A stretch of DNA of 64,000 nt, from the NCBI RefSeq assembly GCF_037975245.1, contig NC_092573.1:20476265-20540264 (forward strand). The letters run 5' to 3'. Positions 61,554-64,000 of the stretch are shown here, piece after piece. A program made the position numbers and the translations under genes. Origin of the DNA: Apostichopus japonicus. Taxonomy: Eukaryota; Echinodermata; Holothuroidea; Aspidochirotida; Stichopodidae. A model generated the notes under the pieces. The model did not search any database and had not been told where the DNA came from. It saw only the letters and a list, made by a program, of their open reading frames with translations. Numbering within the stretch: the stretch's first letter is position 1; every line of letters starts with the position of its first letter.

Positions 61554-61978
61554 GTAAAATTACGAAATATTATGTTATATATATTATGTACACCAAACAG
61601 AACTAGTATTGTTTGATACAGGTGACTAACGCCTACATTGGAATTACGACCTTACCGGTTTCGAACCTCTGAACATACAATCAGCGTCCATAGCCTAGTG
61701 TTTAGGGTGTCCGCATATAAAGCGAGAGGCCCGGGTTTGAATCCCGGGTGGAGGCTGGAAGTTTTTTCACTGTTCTGGATTTTCCAACTCGCTTTGATTT
61801 TAATTATATGTATAATGTATATGTATATATATACTTTATATGTATATGAATGTGTATGTGTGTGTATTGGTCTGTGTGTATGTATGTAAATGAGCTCTAA
61901 ATTAACATGTCACTTCTACGTCATATTTCAGGAATAGACGATGACGACTACCTAGATGAAGACGAAGATGAGGGTTAG
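43403..61978 (+). CDS. OSTF1: Osteoclast-stimulating factor 1 (OSTF1), nine coding exons
   Basis: Join 43403-43451, 45770-45816, 46396-46446, 50683-50746, 55585-55676, 58198-58317, 59528-59606, 59975-60073, 61932-61978. The total is 648 bases, 215 residues, against 214 in human OSTF1. Order: proline-rich start ([13 protein letters not shown]), SH3 domain ([38 protein letters not shown]), three ankyrin repeats ([32 protein letters not shown]) and an acidic tail ([13 protein letters not shown]). OSTF1 is a small cytoplasmic adaptor that binds signalling and cytoskeletal partners through the SH3 and ankyrin parts. All junctions keep frame. Introns 2-8 are GT-AG; the first appears to be GC-AG. 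The gene is complete. Confidence 0.97.
43452..45769 (+). other. OSTF1 intron 1 (GC-AG)
   Basis: Begins GCAAGT and ends TTGGCAG. The 5' end is rich in TAGGCCTA and CCTAGG palindromes (43575-43770). No other feature. Confidence 0.7.
45770..45816 (+). CDS. OSTF1: OSTF1 exon 2: SH3 start
   Basis: Acceptor TTGGCAG, donor GTAAGT. Encodes [15 protein letters not shown], with the ALYTY SH3 signature. Confidence 0.94.
46396..46446 (+). CDS. OSTF1: OSTF1 exon 3: SH3 RT/acidic part
   Basis: Acceptor CATAG, donor GTAAGT, 17 codons: [17 protein letters not shown]. Confidence 0.94.
46557..47300 (+). repeat. ~31-bp minisatellite with a 194-bp higher-order duplication (OSTF1 intron 3)
   Basis: About two dozen imperfect copies of a unit around GTAGTAGGAATCTATGTGTA plus TTTGCYTCTGT. 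A ~194-bp block beginning near 46850 is repeated almost exactly near 47044, including its internal oddities (CAATGTGTATTTGCTGAAC and GAGAGTAGG). Confidence 0.95.
47338..47675 (+). repeat. Second ~31-bp minisatellite (OSTF1 intron 3)
   Basis: About eleven copies of ACATTGGCTGTTACTGAAAG plus a TTGCTGCTGTA or CTGCTACTGGC half. The two variants roughly alternate. The unit is unrelated to the first array but has the same period. Confidence 0.93.
47676..50682 (+). other. OSTF1 intron 3, remainder
   Basis: AT-rich non-coding DNA with a C12 run at 47893-47904. No gene or element recognised. Confidence 0.5.
50683..50746 (+). CDS. OSTF1: OSTF1 exon 4: SH3 end
   Basis: Acceptor CCTCAG, donor [26 protein letters not shown] then Y, with the binding-surface Trp kept. 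Phase 1. Confidence 0.95.
50747..55584 (+). other. OSTF1 intron 4
   Basis: 4.8 kb. Contains a TA tract at 50836-50885 and the inverted-repeat element at 51381-51648. Otherwise AT-rich with no coding feature. Confidence 0.5.
51381..51648. mobile_element. Long-inverted-repeat element (MITE/foldback), 268 bp
   Basis: Left arm 51381-51478 and right arm 51550-51648 are inverted copies with few mismatches. The most conserved part runs from GTAAGAGGGC through GATCCTAGCAGGATC and CTTCTTCAGAGGCTGAATG to AGTAACGG. About 70 bp of unrelated spacer separates them. No ORF. Confidence 0.85.
55585..55676 (+). CDS. OSTF1: OSTF1 exon 5: linker and first ankyrin repeat
   Basis: Acceptor TTTCAG, donor GTGAAC. 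Encodes [19 protein letters not shown] and then FLQECLNNK. Ends in phase 0. Confidence 0.96.
55677..58197 (+). other. OSTF1 intron 5
   Basis: 2.5 kb, non-coding. Homopolymer C/G runs at 56477-56487, 56785-56793, 56935-56949 and 57755-57767. Confidence 0.5.
58198..58317 (+). CDS. OSTF1: OSTF1 exon 6: second ankyrin repeat
   Basis: Acceptor CTTAAG, donor GTAAAA, 40 codons: [20 protein letters not shown], then [19 protein letters not shown]. Confidence 0.96.
58318..59527 (+). other. OSTF1 intron 6
   Basis: Non-coding, with G-rich runs at 58674-58701, 59090-59135 and 59306-59330. Confidence 0.5.
59528..59606 (+). CDS. OSTF1: OSTF1 exon 7: third ankyrin repeat
   Basis: Acceptor CTTCAG, donor [26 protein letters not shown], then KLLLAK. 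Phase 1. Confidence 0.96.
59607..59974 (+). other. OSTF1 intron 7
   Basis: Non-coding, with a C-rich run at 59801-59817. Confidence 0.5.
59975..60073 (+). CDS. OSTF1: OSTF1 exon 8
   Basis: Acceptor TTTGCAG, donor [24 protein letters not shown], then [11 protein letters not shown]. Phase 1. Confidence 0.94.
60074..61630 (+). other. OSTF1 intron 8 before the SINE
   Basis: Non-coding. Small TA tract at 60849-60865 and a 52-bp TA tract at about 61498-61549 just before the SINE. Confidence 0.5.
61631..61790 (+). mobile_element. tRNA-derived SINE, family A, copy 2 (OSTF1 intron 8)
   Basis: Same leader (GCCTACATTGGAATTACGACC), tRNA-like head (61684-61756) and tail (TTTTTTCACTGTTCTGGATT) as the copy at 3198. 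The A box has TAGCCTAGTGT, one change; the anticodon position is again ATA. (TA)n-type sequence lies on both sides. Confidence 0.87.
61932..61978 (+). CDS. OSTF1: OSTF1 exon 9: acidic C-terminus and stop
   Basis: Acceptor ATTTCAG. Encodes [14 protein letters not shown] then TAG at 61976-61978, matching the acidic DYLDDED-type end of other OSTF1 proteins. Confidence 0.93.
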
Positions 61979-62644
61979 GGAATTTCATTCCATTTCTGGT
62001 TGCCATGGAGACCATGATCTATGGAGGCATTTTCTTTGTATAAATTACTGTTCGTCAATGAAGAAATATCGTTATTGGAGTATTGGACAGTGGCTGGAGG
62101 ATGGTATGGAGTTTGTTTCATGCAAAGTGTTAGTCTGGTAGTCAATACAGATTTTGACTAACTTTTTGATGTACTCAGATTTGAACACCCTCCCCCCACC
62201 CCCCTCCCTAACCCCTAAAAAAATAATAATAATAATTAAAGGCTACAAAAAGAATCATTTCCTTTTATCCTATGTATGTGACTACTGACACCTGGGAAGA
62301 TAATTATCAGGAAGGCAGTAATTATAAATCCAATCACATGGTTTAATTTTTCACCTAAATCATTGAAATATATATATTTTTGAATTATAAATTAAATCAA
62401 TCAAGTGGCAAACGCAACATAAATTGTATCACTCAAAGGACCAAATTGTACATTCCAACGATATGAATATGGCACAATATTATTACAGTAAAAACTCCTG
62501 GAAAAATGTTTTCTAATTTTTTTTCCTGTTTCTTATTAGGAACTCATGCCACATTATAAACAAAATCTTGGGCTCTTTACCGGAATAATTTGTTTTTAAT
62601 TATAATTGTCTTATAAATGAAGATTTTTGAGTGAAGTAAATGAT
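61979..62644 (+). other. OSTF1 3' UTR region
   Basis: ATTAAA at 62235-62240, about 260 bp after the stop, is a possible poly(A) signal after an AAT-rich run. No other feature. Confidence 0.35.
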
Positions 62645-62652
62645 ACAGATAA

Positions 62653-63438
62653 CATGGGCGGCGATCCGTACTTCCGAGTGGGGGGGATATGACCTTGTTG
62701 ACTATCTAAGCGTAGCGCCACCATGAGTTGGCGCGAAGCGTACAAGAAAATTTGGGGATTTAAAACCCCTCTAGATGGCCGGAAACGGCACTTCCCAAGG
62801 TTTCCAAGCGGCATATACCCCACTTTAAAATAGGGATATCATGTCCGAAATATCTCATAATCAGGATCCAAAATAGTTTTTTTTTTTTATTTCGGGTGTT
62901 AATTTGGGAAAATTGCCCGTCAATCTTGTTTCAGGCGCTACGTTAGAATGTTCGAGAGCTCTTTTATATTATTCGATGAAGAAAATGGCCTCATGCAGGC
63001 TATTGTAGGCCTATACACATGCAATACACAATTACACATAGTTACATTCCTAGGCACCGATTGCTAGGGCATCCAGGTGAAACGTGTATTAAGCATTACC
63101 CTGGTAACATGAGATTCTCAGCTGTTCGAGGGAACATGTACTGTACGTGTGTAGGCCTACTATAGGGCCTATATGAATACTATGAGGGTGCATATATGTT
63201 CTATATCAATACCGTGATAAAGATAAAGACGGTTTATTTGAAAAGATCGCACTGCGTTAATGGTAGGCGAGAAATGAAGCTAAGAAAGAGCCGTACATTC
63301 ACGATGATGCATAAATGTAGGCATGAAAATATTCTTATCCCTGGCATTTGGTGGGGGGGATATGGTGTATTACATCCCCTCCACCCATTTTCATGGGGGG
63401 ATATATCCCCCCCTTCCCCCCCAGGATCGCCGCCCATG
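62653..63438 (+). mobile_element. hAT-type non-autonomous element, 786 bp, perfect ends
   Basis: Perfect 15-bp terminal inverted repeats, CATGGGCGGCGATCC (62653-62667) and its complement (63424-63438). They are flanked by a perfect 8-bp target duplication ACAGATAA (62645-62652 and 63439-63446). The shared subterminal module lies at about 62700-62808. Perfect duplications and ends suggest a fairly recent insertion. No transposase ORF. Confidence 0.93.
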
Positions 63439-63446
63439 ACAGATAA

Positions 63447-64000
63447 TGTTTGTAATGAATAAATCTATTGCCAAAAAAGACTAAAACAAGTTTGCTTTTA
63501 CCAATTAAAGAAAAGCTTAGGAACTAACCAAAACCAAACCTGATATGAATTAACAAAATAAAACTCATCAGTTATATCACATCAACTGTGAATTTTAACT
63601 GTAGTTTTAAAACTTATGCACAAAGATTCCCTTGCAAAAACTTTAAGATCACAAAATGCCAAATTTTAATAGTGCTAAAGATTTTTGGGGAAGAAAAACG
63701 ATCAGACTTTTCCCCATATAGATAGATTCAAGTGTGAAGTAGCAGGAATGAAAGCCATGCTAAGCTTACAATAGGGATGATGGGGGTTGGGGGGGTGTGG
63801 GGGTGGAATTGGGCAAATATGGTAGGACAGTATTTTTTTTGGGGGGGAGGGGAGAAGGGAGATGTACAGTATCTATTATAAACCAACTTTTTAGTATTTT
63901 TTGTGTAGCTCAATTTTGCCTACCTGTTTTTTTTTGGGTTTTGTAATTGTTTGTAACGAAAACAAATTATTTACTGCTTTTCATGTAGATCGACCCAAAT
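63447..64000. other. Right edge of window, no feature seen
   Basis: AT-rich, with G/C-rich homopolymer runs at 63780-63805 and 63840-63855. Confidence 0.5.

Overview
The window reads as nuclear DNA of a marine invertebrate animal, most likely a deuterostome and possibly an echinoderm such as a sea cucumber. The evidence is AT-rich DNA, genes split into many small exons by GT-AG introns, dense microsatellites, several tRNA-headed SINE families, CR1/L2-like LINE scraps and hAT-type non-autonomous DNA transposons. The three recognisable genes are all animal-specific families. The species-level guess is inference from gene and repeat style, not proof.

Layout. (1) 1-8.9 kb: the 3' part of a dual oxidase gene (DUOX), + strand, ten coding exons from 366 to 7435. 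They encode the membrane haem domain and the complete FAD/NADPH dehydrogenase half, ending in the canonical C-terminus; the 5' part lies outside the window. (2) 9-31.5 kb: a gene-poor stretch with a 298-bp hAT element (10664), a long CTTCTC repeat (13270), a LINE remnant with an AAT/ATT repeat (17.5-18.3 kb), a 1.8-kb hAT-like element (23715-25507) and a 194-bp palindrome (29445). It also holds two weak gene candidates: a minus-strand 50-codon exon near 19.4-19.5 kb and a TATA-linked 39-residue secreted-peptide ORF at 22724. (3) 31.58-33.32 kb: a SKOR/FUSSEL-type SKI-family corepressor carried by one large exon, with the Ski/Sno DHD and the SMAD4-binding zinc region intact. (4) 33.3-43.3 kb: repeats again, namely two copies of one SINE family, a third SINE on the minus strand, a 568-bp MITE and another hAT element. 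(5) 43.4-62 kb: a complete nine-exon OSTF1 gene (SH3 plus ankyrin repeats, 215 residues) whose first intron appears to be of the rare GC-AG type. (6) 62.6-63.4 kb: a 786-bp hAT element with perfect 15-bp inverted ends and a perfect 8-bp target duplication.

The genes do not form a functional unit: DUOX is an H2O2-generating membrane enzyme, SKOR a nuclear TGF-beta/BMP corepressor and OSTF1 a cytoplasmic adaptor. The most notable structure outside the genes is a ~100-bp module, with cores ACTATCTAAGCG and GTTGGCGCGAAGCGTAC, found just inside one end of four hAT-like elements whose terminal repeats all differ. No prokaryotic-type system, viral gene or toxin gene was recognised.
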